Positions 27,146 to 37,425 of a stretch of 64,000 nt of DNA are shown here, piece by piece. The notes beneath the pieces are model-generated. The model ran no database searches and was not told where the DNA came from. It saw nothing but the letters and a program-made list of their open reading frames with translations. A program made the position numbers and the translations under genes. This stretch comes from Microbacterium sp. SORGH_AS_0862 (lineage in GTDB: Bacteria; Actinomycetota; Actinomycetes; Actinomycetales; Microbacteriaceae). Numbering within the stretch: position 1 is the stretch's first letter; the number at the start of each line of letters is the position of its first letter. The stretch is from the NCBI RefSeq assembly GCF_030818795.1, contig NZ_JAUTAY010000001.1:2418001-2482000 (forward strand). Direction: 5' to 3'.

Positions 27146-27871
27146 GTGACCGACCTGCCCGATCTGTCTTCCTACGACGCCGTGCTCTTCGACCTCGACG
27201 GGGTGCTCACCCCGACGGCCGAGGTGCACATGCACGCCTGGCAGACGATGTTCGAGGAGCTCTTCGCCGCCTGGGGCATCACCCCGCCCTACACGGAGCA
27301 GGACTACTTCCTGCACCTGGACGGCAAGAAGCGCTACGACGGCGTCGCGAGCCTGCTTCGCTCGCGTGACGTCGAGGTGCCGTGGGGGGAGCCGGACGAC
27401 GATCCGTCCGCGGACACCGTGTGCGGCATCGGCAACCGGAAGAACGAGGTCTTCGCCAGAGTGCTGCGCAGCGAGGGGATCGCGCCGTACCCCGGCTCGC
27501 TGCGCCTGGTCGACCAGCTCCGCGAGCGGGGTGTGCCCGTCGCCGTGGTCTCCAGCTCCAAGAACGCGGAAGAGGTGCTCGCCGCCGCCGGCATCCGCGA
27601 CCGGTTCGACGTCGTCATGGACGGCGTTGTCGCCGAGCGCGAGAACCTCGCGTCCAAACCCGCGCCCGACGTGTTCCTCGGCGGCGCGCGGATGCTGGGC
27701 GTCGATCCCGCCCGCAGCGCCGCCGTCGAAGACGCGCTGAGCGGCGCCGCGTCCGCCCAGGCGGCGGGCTTCGCCCTCGTCGTGGGCGTCGATCGCGGCG
27801 TCGGCGCCGAGGCGCTGCGCGCCGCGGGTGCGGATGTGGTCGTGGACGACCTCGCCGCCTTCGTAGACTGA
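27146..27871 (+). CDS. HAD hydrolase, beta-phosphoglucomutase-like
   Basis: 241 residues. The HAD nucleophile motif is FDLDGVLTPTAEVH (about residues 14-27), motif II VVSSSKNAEEVL, and the late ARSAAVEDALSGAASAQAAGF with the acidic pair. The cap region (DYFLHLDGKKRYDG) matches beta-phosphoglucomutase relatives. GTG 27146 follows TTTGGAGG. Directly downstream is a GH65 phosphorylase; phosphorylase plus beta-phosphoglucomutase is the standard pair for turning a disaccharide into glucose and glucose-6-phosphate, which supports the assignment. Confidence 0.87.
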   Translation: MTDLPDLSSYDAVLFDLDGVLTPTAEVHMHAWQTMFEELFAAWGITPPYTEQDYFLHLDGKKRYDGVASLLRSRDVEVPWGEPDDDPSADTVCGIGNRKNEVFARVLRSEGIAPYPGSLRLVDQLRERGVPVAVVSSSKNAEEVLAAAGIRDRFDVVMDGVVAERENLASKPAPDVFLGGARMLGVDPARSAAVEDALSGAASAQAAGFALVVGVDRGVGAEALRAAGADVVVDDLAAFVD

Positions 27872-27947
27872 GCCGGTTCTGTCGCGATACCCGATCGCAT
27901 CTCACTCACCCGTACCCCTGGCCGTGTCATCGGCGGAAGGCATGTTC

Positions 27948-30475
27948 ATGATCGATAGAGACCGTTTCCCGGTCGACCCGTGGCGACTCGTCGAGCGTTC
28001 GTTCGACATCGACGAGGCCGGCGTCACCGAGACGCTGTTCACCGTGGGCAACGGATACCTGGGGCTGAGGGGCAACCAGCCCGAAGGGCGCTTCGGTCAC
28101 GAGCAGGGCACCTTCATCAACGGCTTCCACGAGGTGTTCCCGATCCGTCACGCCGAGCAGGCCTACGGGTTCGCCGAAGTCGGCCAGACGATCATCAACG
28201 CCCCCGACGCCAAGGTCATGCGCGTCTACGTCGACGACGAGCCGCTCTCGTTCGATCTCGCCGAGATCCTCGAATACGAGCGCACCCTCGACCTGCGCGA
28301 CGGGGTGCTGCGCCGCCACCTGCTCTGGCGCACTCCCTCCGGCAAAGAGGTGCGCATCGACTTCGAGCGCATGGTGTCGTTCGAGGAGAAGCACCTCGCG
28401 CTGATGAGCATCGAGGTGACGGTGCTCAACGCCGATGCCCCCGTGACCATCAGCTGCCAGCTCGTGAACCGCCAGGACGGCGAAGACGTGTACGGCGGGC
28501 GGCCCGCGAGCAAGCTCAAAGCAGGCTTCGACCCGCGCCGCGCCGAGCGCATCGAGGAGCGGGTGCTGCAGCCGCAGGAGTTCTGGCAGGACGGCGCGCG
28601 CTCCGTGCTCAGCTACAAGGTGACGCACTCGGAGATGACGCTCGCCGTCGCCGCCGACCACATCGTCGAGACCGCGAACGAGTACACGGCGCGCACCCTC
28701 ATCCAGCCCGACATCGCCAAGAACGTGTTCCGCGTGCAGGCGAAGGCCGGGGTTCCCGTCAAGGTCACGAAGCTCGTGAGCTACCACACCTCGCGCGGGG
28801 TGCCCGCGGCCGAGCTCGTCGACCGGTGCCGCCGCACGCTCGACCGCGCCCGGCAGGAGGGGGTGGCGACGCAGTACGCCGTGCAGCGCGCCTGGCTCGA
28901 CGCCTTCTGGGACCGTTCGGACGTGCGCATCGCCGGTCACGACGACCTGCAGCAGGCCACGCGCTGGTGCCTCTTCCAGCTCGCGCAGGCGGCGGCTCGT
29001 GCCGACGGGCTGGGTGTGCCCGCGCCAAGGGCGTCTCGGGCTCCGGCTACAGCGGGCACTACTTCTGGGACACCGAGGTGTACGTGCTGCCCTTCCTCAC
29101 CTACACGAGCCCGCACTGGGCGCGCAACGCGCTGCGGATGCGGGTGCACATGCTCCCCGACGCGCGTCGTCGCGCGTTCCAGCTCAACGAGGCGGGCGCG
29201 CTGTTCCCATGGCGCACGATCAACGGTGAGGAGGCCTCGGCCTACTACGCCGCCGGAACCGCGCAGTACCACATCAACGCCGACGTGAGCTTCGCGCTCG
29301 CTAAGTACGTGCGCGCCACCGGCGACGTCGACTTCCTCTACCGCGAGGCGGTCGACATCGCCGTCGAGACGGCGCGGCTGTGGAACTCGCTCGGGTTCTG
29401 GCGCGACGAGGTCGACGGTGCGGACTCGTTCCACATCCACGGCGTCACCGGTCCCGACGAGTACACGACGGTCGTCAACGACAACCTCTTCACGAACGTC
29501 ATGGCGCGTTTCAACCTGCGCTTCGCTGCCCGCACCGTGCGCGAGATGGAGCTCGCGGCTCCCGAGGCGTACCGTCTCATGGCCGACCGGCTGGGATTGG
29601 ACCCGGAGGAGCCGGAGATCTGGGAGAAGGCGGCCGATGCGATGCACATCCCCTTCAGCCCGGCGCTCGGCATCCATCCGCAGGACGCCGTGTTCCTCGA
29701 GCGCGAGGTGTGGGACCTGGAGAACACCCCGGACGAGCAGCGTCCGCTGCTGCTGCACTTCCACCCGCTCGTGATCTACCGCTACCAGGTGCTGAAGCAG
29801 GCGGATGTGGTGCTCGCGCTGTTCCTGCAGGGCAACCACTTCACCGAGGCGGAGAAGCTCGCCGACTTCCAGTACTACGACCCGCTGACCACCGGTGATT
29901 CGACCCTGTCGGGCGTCGTGCAGTCGATCCTGGCAGCGGAGGTCGGCTACCAGGACCTCGCGCTGGAGTACTTCCTGGACTCGATCTTCGTGGACCTCGC
30001 CGACCTCCACAACAACGCGGCGGACGGCGTGCACGTCGCCTCCGCCGGCGGTGTGTGGGCGTCGCTGGTCTCCGGTTTCGGCGGGATGCGCGACCACTAC
30101 GGCGAGCTCACGTTCGACCCGCGCCTGCCCGCCGCGTGGCCCGAGCTCTCCTACGCGCTCACGTGGCACGCGTCGCACCTGGACATCACGCTGCGGCGCG
30201 ACGAGATGATCGTGCGCAACCGCGCCGGGGGCGAGGACGTCGCCTTCTCCGTGCGCGGCACCGCGTACACGATCTCCCCCGATGAGGAGCTCGTCGTGCC
30301 GCTGGCCACGCAGGGTCCCGTGCGCGCGGGGCGGCCGACGCTGCAGATGTTCGCCGACGCCAGGCGCGAGGACGGCACCTTGCTGTCCGCATCCGTGCCG
30401 ACGCTCACCGCTTCGCTTCCCGTCGTGACCGGGCCGACGCTGATCGGCGAGAACGAGGCGCACTTCGATGCCTGA
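27948..30475 (+). pseudogene. GH65 disaccharide phosphorylase (maltose/trehalose/kojibiose type), frameshifted
   Basis: From ATG 27948 the first 360 residues (TLFTVGNGYLGLRGNQPEG near the N-terminus) are in one frame. At about 29018-29026 the frame changes, and the catalytic domain continues as KGVSGSGYSGHYFWDTEVYVLPFL, HIHGVTGPDEYTTVV (catalytic Glu in GPDEY) to TGA 30475. Removing two bases (a GC in CCCGCGCCAAGG) gives the family's expected VPAKG and one protein of about 841 residues. The precise disaccharide cannot be told. As written the gene would make a truncated, inactive protein. Confidence 0.8.
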
Positions 30476-30526
30476 TCCGACGTCGCGGCGGGCGAACACA
30501 CCCGCCGCGACGTCGGCGGCACGCCG

Positions 30527-30532
30527 TAGGCT
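30527..30532 (+). promoter_or_regulatory. -10 box for dnaX (leaderless)
   Basis: TAGGCT, then exactly 6 bases (ACTGGG), then GTG 30539. Confidence 0.5.
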
Positions 30533-30538
30533 ACTGGG

Positions 30539-32644
30539 GTGACCACAGCCCTCTACCGCCGTTACCGTCCCGAGGCGTTCGGTGAGATGATCGGGCAGTC
30601 CCAGGTGACCGATCCGCTCATGACGGCCCTGCGCGGCGACCGCATCGGCCACGCCTACCTCTTCTCCGGTCCGCGCGGGTGCGGCAAGACGACGAGCGCC
30701 CGCATCCTCGCGCGCTGCCTGAACTGCGCCGAAGGTCCCACCGACACCCCCTGCGGCACGTGCGACAGCTGCGTCGAGCTCGGCCGCGGCGGCGGAGGAT
30801 CCCTCGATGTCGTCGAGATCGACGCCGCCAGCCACAACGGTGTCGACGACGCGCGCGATCTCCGCGAGCGCGCGATCTTCGCCCCGGCTCGCGACCGCTT
30901 CAAGATCTTCATCCTCGACGAGGCGCACATGGTCACCCCGCAGGGGTTCAACGCGCTCCTGAAGCTCGTCGAGGAACCGCCCGCGCACGTCAAGTTCATC
31001 TTCGCCACGACCGAGCCCGAGAAGGTCATCGGCACCATCCGCTCGCGCACGCACCACTATCCGTTCCGGCTCGTCCCGCCCGCGGCGATGCTCGAGTACG
31101 TGCAGCAGATGTGCGAGACCGAGGGTGTCTCGGTCGAGCCCGGGGTACTGCCGCTGGTCGTCCGCGCCGGCGGCGGGTCGCCGCGAGACACGCTGTCGCT
31201 GCTCGACCAGCTCATCGCCGGGTCCGAGAACGCGGCGATCGGCTACGAACGTGCGGTCGCGCTCCTGGGTTACACGCACGCCGAGCTGCTCGACGAGGTC
31301 GTCACCGCCTTCGGTGACCTCGACGCCGCGTCCGCGTTCGCCGCGGTCGACCGGGTGGTCCAGACGGGGCAAGACCCGCGGCGTTTCGTCGAAGACCTGC
31401 TCGAGCGTCTTCGCGATCTCATCGTCATCGCCGCAACCGGTGCGGGGGCGTCCGCCGTGCTGCGCGGCATCCCGTCCGACGAGCTCGAGCGCATGTCGCG
31501 GCAGGCCGAGATCATCGGTACCGCGCGCCTCTCGCGCACCGCGGACATCGTCGTGGCGGCCCTCGACGAGATGTCGGGAGCCACCTCTCCGCGCCTCCAG
31601 CTCGAACTCATGGTCGCCCGGGTGCTGGCGAACGCCCCCACCGTCGGTTCGGCTCCTCATGTCCCTGCGGCTCACGCGGCGGCGCGTCCCGGCCCGGCGG
31701 CCCCTGCCGTCACCCCCCGTGCGGCCGAGGCTGCGGCCGTGCCGGTTCCGCCGGCTCCCGTCCCGGTTGCGGAGCCCGCATCCGCCCCGCCCGCGCCCGA
31801 GGCGCCCGCCCCCTCCGCGCCCGTCGCCGAGCCGGCGCCGCAGGCCGCGCCCGAGATCCCGGCCGGTCCGGTCACGGTGCAGCGACTGCGTGACGCGTGG
31901 CCCGAGGTCCTCGGCCGGCTCGAGACCATCAGCCGAAGCTCGTGGCTGATCGCGACGGCGGCTCGCGTCGCGGCGCTCGATGGCGACATCCTCACGCTCA
32001 GCTTCCGAAGCCAGAGCGACATCGCCGCTTTCAAGAAGCGCACGGCGGGTGCGGGGCCCAGCGAAGATCTGCGCCAGGCGATCCAGGGCGTGCTCGGCAT
32101 CCGGGTCAAGTACATCGCGCGCCACGACCAGGACGCCGACCCCGGCCCGTCCGCGGATGCGGCTCCCGCTGCGCCCTCCGCTCCGACCCGTGCGGAACCG
32201 CCCGCCCCGCCGGCCGAGCGCCCGGGTCCTGCTCGTGCGTCCTCCGCGGCTCCGGTCACGGAGTGGGCCGTGGCGCCGATCCCCGCCTCGGATGCGGGGG
32301 AGTCGCCCGCGGCGCCCGTCGCGCAGCTGGCCGTCGACGACGAGCCCGAAGACGCCCAGGCGTCTGCGACGCGCACGCTGACGGTGGCGCCGCCCGCGGG
32401 GGCCGTGCTGCCCGCGGCCGAGGTGGCGACCTCGTTCGACCCGGAAGAGCCGGTCGACCCTGCCGACGAAGAGATGTACCCGACGGATGTGGCGGCCATC
32501 CCGCCCGTCGTCGCCCCGCCCGCGCCGGTTCGCTCCGCGCCGACCGACGGCATCCAGCGCTACGGCGAGGCCGTGGTGCGCCAAGTGCTCGATGCGCGCT
32601 TCGTGCGTGAAGAGCCGTATCAGCAGCCGACGAGGTTCTCCTGA
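30539..32644 (+). CDS. dnaX: DNA polymerase III subunit gamma/tau
   Basis: 701 residues. AAA+ clamp-loader ATPase: [16 protein letters not shown] at the start, Walker [14 protein letters not shown] (about 41-53), the four-Cys zinc module in [21 protein letters not shown] region (59-80), Walker [11 protein letters not shown] and sensor [20 protein letters not shown]. From about 380 a long Ala/Pro-rich linker leads to a C-terminal domain. It loads the sliding clamp and organises the replisome. The stop overlaps recR by one base, a widely conserved pairing. Confidence 0.95.
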   Translation: MTTALYRRYRPEAFGEMIGQSQVTDPLMTALRGDRIGHAYLFSGPRGCGKTTSARILARCLNCAEGPTDTPCGTCDSCVELGRGGGGSLDVVEIDAASHNGVDDARDLRERAIFAPARDRFKIFILDEAHMVTPQGFNALLKLVEEPPAHVKFIFATTEPEKVIGTIRSRTHHYPFRLVPPAAMLEYVQQMCETEGVSVEPGVLPLVVRAGGGSPRDTLSLLDQLIAGSENAAIGYERAVALLGYTHAELLDEVVTAFGDLDAASAFAAVDRVVQTGQDPRRFVEDLLERLRDLIVIAATGAGASAVLRGIPSDELERMSRQAEIIGTARLSRTADIVVAALDEMSGATSPRLQLELMVARVLANAPTVGSAPHVPAAHAAARPGPAAPAVTPRAAEAAAVPVPPAPVPVAEPASAPPAPEAPAPSAPVAEPAPQAAPEIPAGPVTVQRLRDAWPEVLGRLETISRSSWLIATAARVAALDGDILTLSFRSQSDIAAFKKRTAGAGPSEDLRQAIQGVLGIRVKYIARHDQDADPGPSADAAPAAPSAPTRAEPPAPPAERPGPARASSAAPVTEWAVAPIPASDAGESPAAPVAQLAVDDEPEDAQASATRTLTVAPPAGAVLPAAEVATSFDPEEPVDPADEEMYPTDVAAIPPVVAPPAPVRSAPTDGIQRYGEAVVRQVLDARFVREEPYQQPTRFS

Positions 32645-33237
32645 TGTACGACGGCATCGTCCAGAACCTGATCGACGAGTTCGGCCGCCTGCCGGGGATC
32701 GGCCCGAAGTCGGCGCAGCGGATCACGTTCCACATCCTGCAGACGCCGAACTTCGACGTCTCCCAGCTCGCCCAGCTCCTCGTCGAGGTGCGCGAGAAGG
32801 TGCGTTTCTGTGAGATCTGCGGCAACGTCTCGGAGCAGGACCGCTGCGCCATCTGTCGGGATCCGCGGCGCAACGAGACGCTCATCTGCGTCGTCGAAGA
32901 CGCGAAGGATGTGGCGGCGATCGAGCGCACCCGCGAGTTCCGTGGGCTCTACCACGTGCTCGGCGGCGCGATCAGCCCGATCGCGGGCGTCGGTCCCGAC
33001 GACCTGCGCATCACGCAACTGATGCAGCGCCTCGCCGACGGCACCGTGCAGGAGGTGATCCTCGCCACCAACCCGAACCTGGAGGGCGAGGCGACGGCGA
33101 CCTATCTGAGCCGTCTGCTCACGACGCTGTCGATCCGCGTGACCCGACTCGCCTCCGGTCTCCCGGTCGGCGGCGACCTGGAGTACGCGGACGAGGTGAC
33201 GCTCGGGCGGGCCTTCGAGGGTCGCCGCGCCATCTGA
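32644..33237 (+). CDS. recR: Recombination mediator protein RecR
   Basis: 197 residues. Helix-hairpin-helix [14 protein letters not shown] near the N-terminus, a four-Cys zinc finger [16 protein letters not shown] (about 57-72), a Toprim domain ([17 protein letters not shown]) and the C-terminal Walker B-like strand. It loads RecA with RecF and RecO. ATG 32644 shares a base with the dnaX stop (TGATG). Confidence 0.95.
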   Translation: MYDGIVQNLIDEFGRLPGIGPKSAQRITFHILQTPNFDVSQLAQLLVEVREKVRFCEICGNVSEQDRCAICRDPRRNETLICVVEDAKDVAAIERTREFRGLYHVLGGAISPIAGVGPDDLRITQLMQRLADGTVQEVILATNPNLEGEATATYLSRLLTTLSIRVTRLASGLPVGGDLEYADEVTLGRAFEGRRAI

Positions 33238-33247
33238 GCGACCGCGG

Positions 33248-34666
33248 TCAGTGGCTGCGTCCCGGCCCGTCGTAGCGCCGCAGCTTCGCGCGCGAGCGGG
33301 TCACACCCGACAGTGACGCCCGCACGGGCTGCCCGAGGTACAGGCCGAGCGAGGCGCCGACGGCGAGGCTGATCCCGATGACGGCCGCGTTCACGAGCGT
33401 CGCGAACCCGGTCATCATCACCGCAGTGTCGCCCGCGGACTCGACGACGCCGAGAAGCCCGCGGAACACCGCGGCGCCCGGCACCATCGGCAGGATCGCC
33501 GCCGTCGTCACCGCGACGGACGGAACATGGAGGCGGAAGGCGACCACGATCCCCACGAAGCTCGCCACGAAGGCGCCGATGCCGCTCGCCGCGGCGACCT
33601 CGAGCCCCGCTGCGGCAGAGACCGTGTAACCGCCCCAGGCGACCAGGCTGAGCAGCGCGCTGACGGCGACCACTCGTCCGCCGGCGCCGTTGAAGACGGC
33701 GACCGCGCTCGCGATGATCGACGCGCCGGCGAACTGCATGACCGGCGGGCCGAGCGGCAACGCCGTGTCGGGCGGCTCCATCGCGAGTCCCATCACCCGC
33801 ACGGCCTCGAGCCCCGCGAGGATGCCGATCACGACACCGATCGTCTGCGTGATGAGCTCCAGGATGCGGCCGGTCGCCGTGAGGGCGAAGCCGTCGATCG
33901 CGTCCTGCGCGGCCCCGACCACGGTGAGTCCTGCGAGCATGAGCACGATGCCCGCGGCGACGATGACCGACGGGCGGATCTCCTCGGCACCGGGAACGCC
34001 CAGGACCACGAGGAAGCGGCTCGTCGCGGCGATGACCGTGAGCACGAAGGCTCCGGCGACCTGGCTGAAGAAGTACGGCACGCGCGCCTTCGCGAGCGCG
34101 AACTGCGTCAGCGCGGCGCAGGCCGCCCCCGTGAACGCGAGCGCGATGAGCAGCCAGTTCGCGCCGAACATGACCGCGACGCCGACCGCGAGTGCGCCCT
34201 GGGCCGTGATGACGGCCGCGGGTGGATAGCGGAACGGCGCACGGCGGATGCGGCGTGCCGCCGTCTGCGCCTCGTCGAGACCCATCCCGGCGGAGATGTC
34301 GGCGACGAGCGCCTGCAGCCGCATCAGGCGGTCGTGGTCGGGGGTGCTGCCGCGCACGACGCGCAGGAGCGTGACCGGGCGGGCGGCGCCCGTGCGGTGA
34401 TAGGCCGCGGTGATCGAGTTGTACGTGACGTCCACGTGGACCGGTGTCAGACCGTACACCTCGCACACGCGCACGATCGTCAGGGTGACCTCGCTCGCCG
34501 GAGCGCCGGCGACGAGCATCGTCTCGCCCATCCGGACCGCGAGATCCAGGATGCGGACGCTGAGGGCGTCGTCGACGACGGGAAGGAGATCCGTCGTGTC
34601 AACGGGCGGTTCCACGCGTCGGCGCGCGGGCCTGAAGAACCTCGGCAGGGCGGGGCGGGGGGACAT
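33248..34666 (-). CDS. Threonine/serine exporter ThrE-family protein
   Basis: 472 residues. The N-terminal cytoplasmic domain (VRMGETMLVAGAPASEVTLTIVRVCEVYGL then VDVTYNSITAAYHR) matches DUF1212/ThrE, followed by about ten membrane helices in two blocks. ThrE exports threonine and serine in Corynebacterium. The next gene, transcribed divergently, is aspartokinase, the first enzyme of threonine synthesis, which suits an amino-acid efflux role. Confidence 0.87.
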   Translation of the reverse strand: MSPRPALPRFFRPARRRVEPPVDTTDLLPVVDDALSVRILDLAVRMGETMLVAGAPASEVTLTIVRVCEVYGLTPVHVDVTYNSITAAYHRTGAARPVTLLRVVRGSTPDHDRLMRLQALVADISAGMGLDEAQTAARRIRRAPFRYPPAAVITAQGALAVGVAVMFGANWLLIALAFTGAACAALTQFALAKARVPYFFSQVAGAFVLTVIAATSRFLVVLGVPGAEEIRPSVIVAAGIVLMLAGLTVVGAAQDAIDGFALTATGRILELITQTIGVVIGILAGLEAVRVMGLAMEPPDTALPLGPPVMQFAGASIIASAVAVFNGAGGRVVAVSALLSLVAWGGYTVSAAAGLEVAAASGIGAFVASFVGIVVAFRLHVPSVAVTTAAILPMVPGAAVFRGLLGVVESAGDTAVMMTGFATLVNAAVIGISLAVGASLGLYLGQPVRASLSGVTRSRAKLRRYDGPGRSH

Positions 34667-34763
34667 CGAGTGCGTCGGCCTCCGTATGGGCGGTGTCCTC
34701 TCGAGCGTAACCGGCGAGCTCTGAGCCCGCCGTCACATGGCGGGGACGGAATGCCGGGCTGCC

Positions 34764-34769
34764 TAAGAT
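34764..34769 (+). promoter_or_regulatory. -10 box upstream of aspartokinase
   Basis: TAAGAT, giving an expected transcript start near 34776 and a 5' leader of about 67 bases before GTG 34843. I saw no clear attenuator or riboswitch in this leader. Confidence 0.4.
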
Positions 34770-34842
34770 GGAGCGTTGGGCGCCGCATCCGAGCGTTCCA
34801 TCGTCGTCGCGCCGCACACGGCGCATCCCCGGGAGCAGCACA

Positions 34843-36129
34843 GTGGCGTTGATCGTCCAGAAGTACGGCGGGTCGTCGGTCGCCGACGCCGAGAGCATCA
34901 AGCGCGTCGCGAAGCGCATCGTCGACACGCGTCGCGCCGGTCACGACGTCGTCGTGGCGGTCAGTGCGATGGGTGACACGACCGACGAGCTTCTCGATCT
35001 GGCGAACGAGGTCGCGCCGATCCCCGCCCCCCGCGAACTCGACATGCTGCTCTCCTCGGGAGAGCGCATCTCGATGGCGTTGCTGGCCATGGCGATCCAC
35101 TCGATGGGCTTCGAGGCGCGCTCCTTCACCGGCAGCCAGGCCGGCATGATCACCGACGCGAAGCACGGTGCGGCCCGCATCGTCGATGTGACCCCTGTGC
35201 GCCTGCGTGAAGCGCTGGACGAGGGCGCGATCGTCATCGTCGCCGGCTTCCAAGGCTTCAACCGCGACACCCGCGACATCACGACCCTCGGCCGCGGCGG
35301 TTCCGACACCACGGCCGTCGCGCTGGCCGCCGCCCTGGGCGCCGACGTCTGCGAGATCTACAGCGACGTCGACGGCATCTTCACCGCAGACCCGCGGGTC
35401 GTCCCGCGTGCCAGGAAGCTCCCCGTCGTCTCGACGGAGGAGATGCTGGAGCTCGCCGCCAACGGCGCGAAGGTGCTGTACATCCGCGCGGTCGAGTATG
35501 CGCGCCGCCACGGCGTCGTCATCCACGCGCGCTCCACCTTCAGTTCGAGCGAGGGCACCTACGTGCTCGACGCACAGCAGCGTTCCGCCTACATCCCCGA
35601 GGGAGAAGCCATGGAAGAGCCGATCGTCGCCGGCGTCGCCACCGACCTCAGCCAGGCCAAGATCACCGTCATCGGTGTTCCCGACGTGCCCGGCAAGGCC
35701 GCGGAGATCTTCAAGATCGTCGCCAAGTCCGGTGCCAACGTCGACATGATCGTGCAGAACGTGTCGGCCGCCGCGACTGCCCGCACCGACATCTCCTTCA
35801 CACTGCCCAAGTCGGACGCCCCCGCCGCACTGAAGGCTCTGGCAGCCGACCAGCTGGATGTCGGTTTCGAGGCGCTCGTGCACGACGACCAGATCGGCAA
35901 GCTGTCTGTCGTGGGTGCGGGTATGCGCACGAACTCCGGCGTCAGCGCGACCCTGTTCGAGGCGTTGAGCACCGCGGGCATCAACATCGAGATGATCTCC
36001 ACCTCGGAGATCCGCATCTCGGTCGTGCTGCGTGCCGACGACATCGCGGAGGCCGCGCGCGTCGTGCACACGGCCTACGGCCTCGACGGCGAGGGCGACG
36101 CGGTCGTCTACGCCGGCAGCGGGCGCTGA
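34843..36129 (+). CDS. lysC: Aspartate kinase
   Basis: 428 residues. Kinase domain opens with [16 protein letters not shown] and includes [42 protein letters not shown] and [17 protein letters not shown]. Two ACT domains follow from about 265 ([18 protein letters not shown] and [22 protein letters not shown]), the site of lysine/threonine feedback. It phosphorylates aspartate, entering lysine, methionine and threonine synthesis. GTG 34843 (GGAGCAGC upstream) was chosen because family proteins begin at ALIVQKYGG; the longer frame from 34768 adds a non-conserved tail. An internal ATG at 35611 with GAGGGAG in front matches the separate beta-subunit start known from Corynebacterium. Confidence 0.95.
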   Translation: MALIVQKYGGSSVADAESIKRVAKRIVDTRRAGHDVVVAVSAMGDTTDELLDLANEVAPIPAPRELDMLLSSGERISMALLAMAIHSMGFEARSFTGSQAGMITDAKHGAARIVDVTPVRLREALDEGAIVIVAGFQGFNRDTRDITTLGRGGSDTTAVALAAALGADVCEIYSDVDGIFTADPRVVPRARKLPVVSTEEMLELAANGAKVLYIRAVEYARRHGVVIHARSTFSSSEGTYVLDAQQRSAYIPEGEAMEEPIVAGVATDLSQAKITVIGVPDVPGKAAEIFKIVAKSGANVDMIVQNVSAAATARTDISFTLPKSDAPAALKALAADQLDVGFEALVHDDQIGKLSVVGAGMRTNSGVSATLFEALSTAGINIEMISTSEIRISVVLRADDIAEAARVVHTAYGLDGEGDAVVYAGSGR

Positions 36130-36135
36130 CCAGCC

Positions 36136-37425
36136 CTACGTCCGCTGTGACGAAGGTGCCTGGCGGCGTCGGTCCGGCAGCCGGTTCCAGAACGGCTCCG
36201 GCAGCCGCTCGCCCGACAGACCCCACGCGATGATGTAGAGCACCGCTCCCGCCAGGAACAGCACGAGCAGCACGACGCCGACCACGGCGCCGGGCGCCAG
36301 CGCGAGATAGAGCAGTGGTGCGAGCGCGCGTCCGCGGCGGTAGGTCAGTCTCGCCACCAGCGCGAGGGCTGCGACGAGGACCGCCGCCGTGTACGCGCTC
36401 AGGGCGCCCCCCAGCATGATGATCGTGCCGGTCGGGTCGCCCGCGAGCGCGCCCATCAGGATGCCGATGCCGGTCAACGCGAGCGCTCCCGCCAGATAGA
36501 TCGAGGAGAAGAGCACGATCGGCCCCTCGGTCAGACGCGAGCGCACGATCGGCTCGAACAGCGAGCCCAGCCGTCGGCGCAGGCGGCTGGTCCACAGCGC
36601 GAGGAGTCCGAGCGCCGCCGCCCATACGCAGATCTGCGCCACGATGACGGCGACGGCGGGGGTGGTCGTCTCGACACGCCAGCCGAACAGGCCTGCTCCG
36701 AGCGCGCAGAGCGCGAGGATCAGGGCGCTCGCGACCGCGACGATCGCCAGCGGCGGGACGAGCAGGCGCGTGCTCGCCATCTCGAACGCCGCCTCTGTGT
36801 CGGTGTCCTGCGGTGACTCGCCCAGCATCCGGGCGAGCTGGATCGCCGCCTCCGCGTCATCCGATCCGCGTCTGATCGCGGGCCACAGGCGCCGGCCCCA
36901 TGGATGCATCGGATCGATCGCCAGCGCGGCGCTCACGTGTGCCTCCGCGTCCCTGCGTCGCCCCGCGCGTATGAGCGCGTCGGCCAGCTGCGCGTGGAGG
37001 TCGGGATCATCGGGTTGCTGGCGCAGCGCCGCGTCGAGCGCCTCGATCGCGTCGTCCGCTCGGCTGCAGCCGAGCATGACCTCGGCGTACACCGAGAGGG
37101 CCCAGGGGGTCTCTCCGGACAGCCGCCGCACGGCGTCCGCGCCCCCGGCGGCATCATCCCAACGGTGCAGATCCAGCGCCGTGAGAGCGGCCAGACGCCA
37201 ATCCCAGGCCTCGTCCGGGTAGAGGGCCACAGCCTGACGGGCGAGATCGTCCGCCTCGCCTGCCCGCTGGAGCAGCCGTAGGCACTCGGCGCTGATCCGC
37301 AGCGCCGGCGCCGAGTCCGGTCGTCGGGCGAGCTCGCGTCCCGCCTCGCGGAGGGCCTCGTCGTGGCGACCGAGCTCGAGGAGCGTCTGCGCGTGCGCCA
37401 GCGCGACGTCGGACGTCTCGCTCAT
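36136..37425 (-). CDS. TPR-repeat membrane protein
   Basis: 429 residues. The N-terminal 200 residues are tetratricopeptide repeats (LAHAQTLLELGRHDEALREAGREL, LDAALRQQPDDPDLHAQLADALIRAGRR). The C-terminal half has about six membrane helices and a basic tail. Start ATG 37425 overlaps the stop of the AAA ATPase gene as ATGA, so the two proteins are made together. I infer the TPR domain acts as a partner surface for the ATPase; no specific process can be named. Confidence 0.8.
   Translation of the reverse strand: MSETSDVALAHAQTLLELGRHDEALREAGRELARRPDSAPALRISAECLRLLQRAGEADDLARQAVALYPDEAWDWRLAALTALDLHRWDDAAGGADAVRRLSGETPWALSVYAEVMLGCSRADDAIEALDAALRQQPDDPDLHAQLADALIRAGRRRDAEAHVSAALAIDPMHPWGRRLWPAIRRGSDDAEAAIQLARMLGESPQDTDTEAAFEMASTRLLVPPLAIVAVASALILALCALGAGLFGWRVETTTPAVAVIVAQICVWAAALGLLALWTSRLRRRLGSLFEPIVRSRLTEGPIVLFSSIYLAGALALTGIGILMGALAGDPTGTIIMLGGALSAYTAAVLVAALALVARLTYRRGRALAPLLYLALAPGAVVGVVLLVLFLAGAVLYIIAWGLSGERLPEPFWNRLPDRRRQAPSSQRT

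Noticed and set aside
28937..32584. Minus-strand open frame of 1215 codons opposite dnaX and GH65
   Set aside because: Its translation is Arg/Gly/Asp-rich with no motif, and the opposite strand encodes dnaX and the GH65 enzyme with clear motifs. Long antisense frames are expected at this GC.
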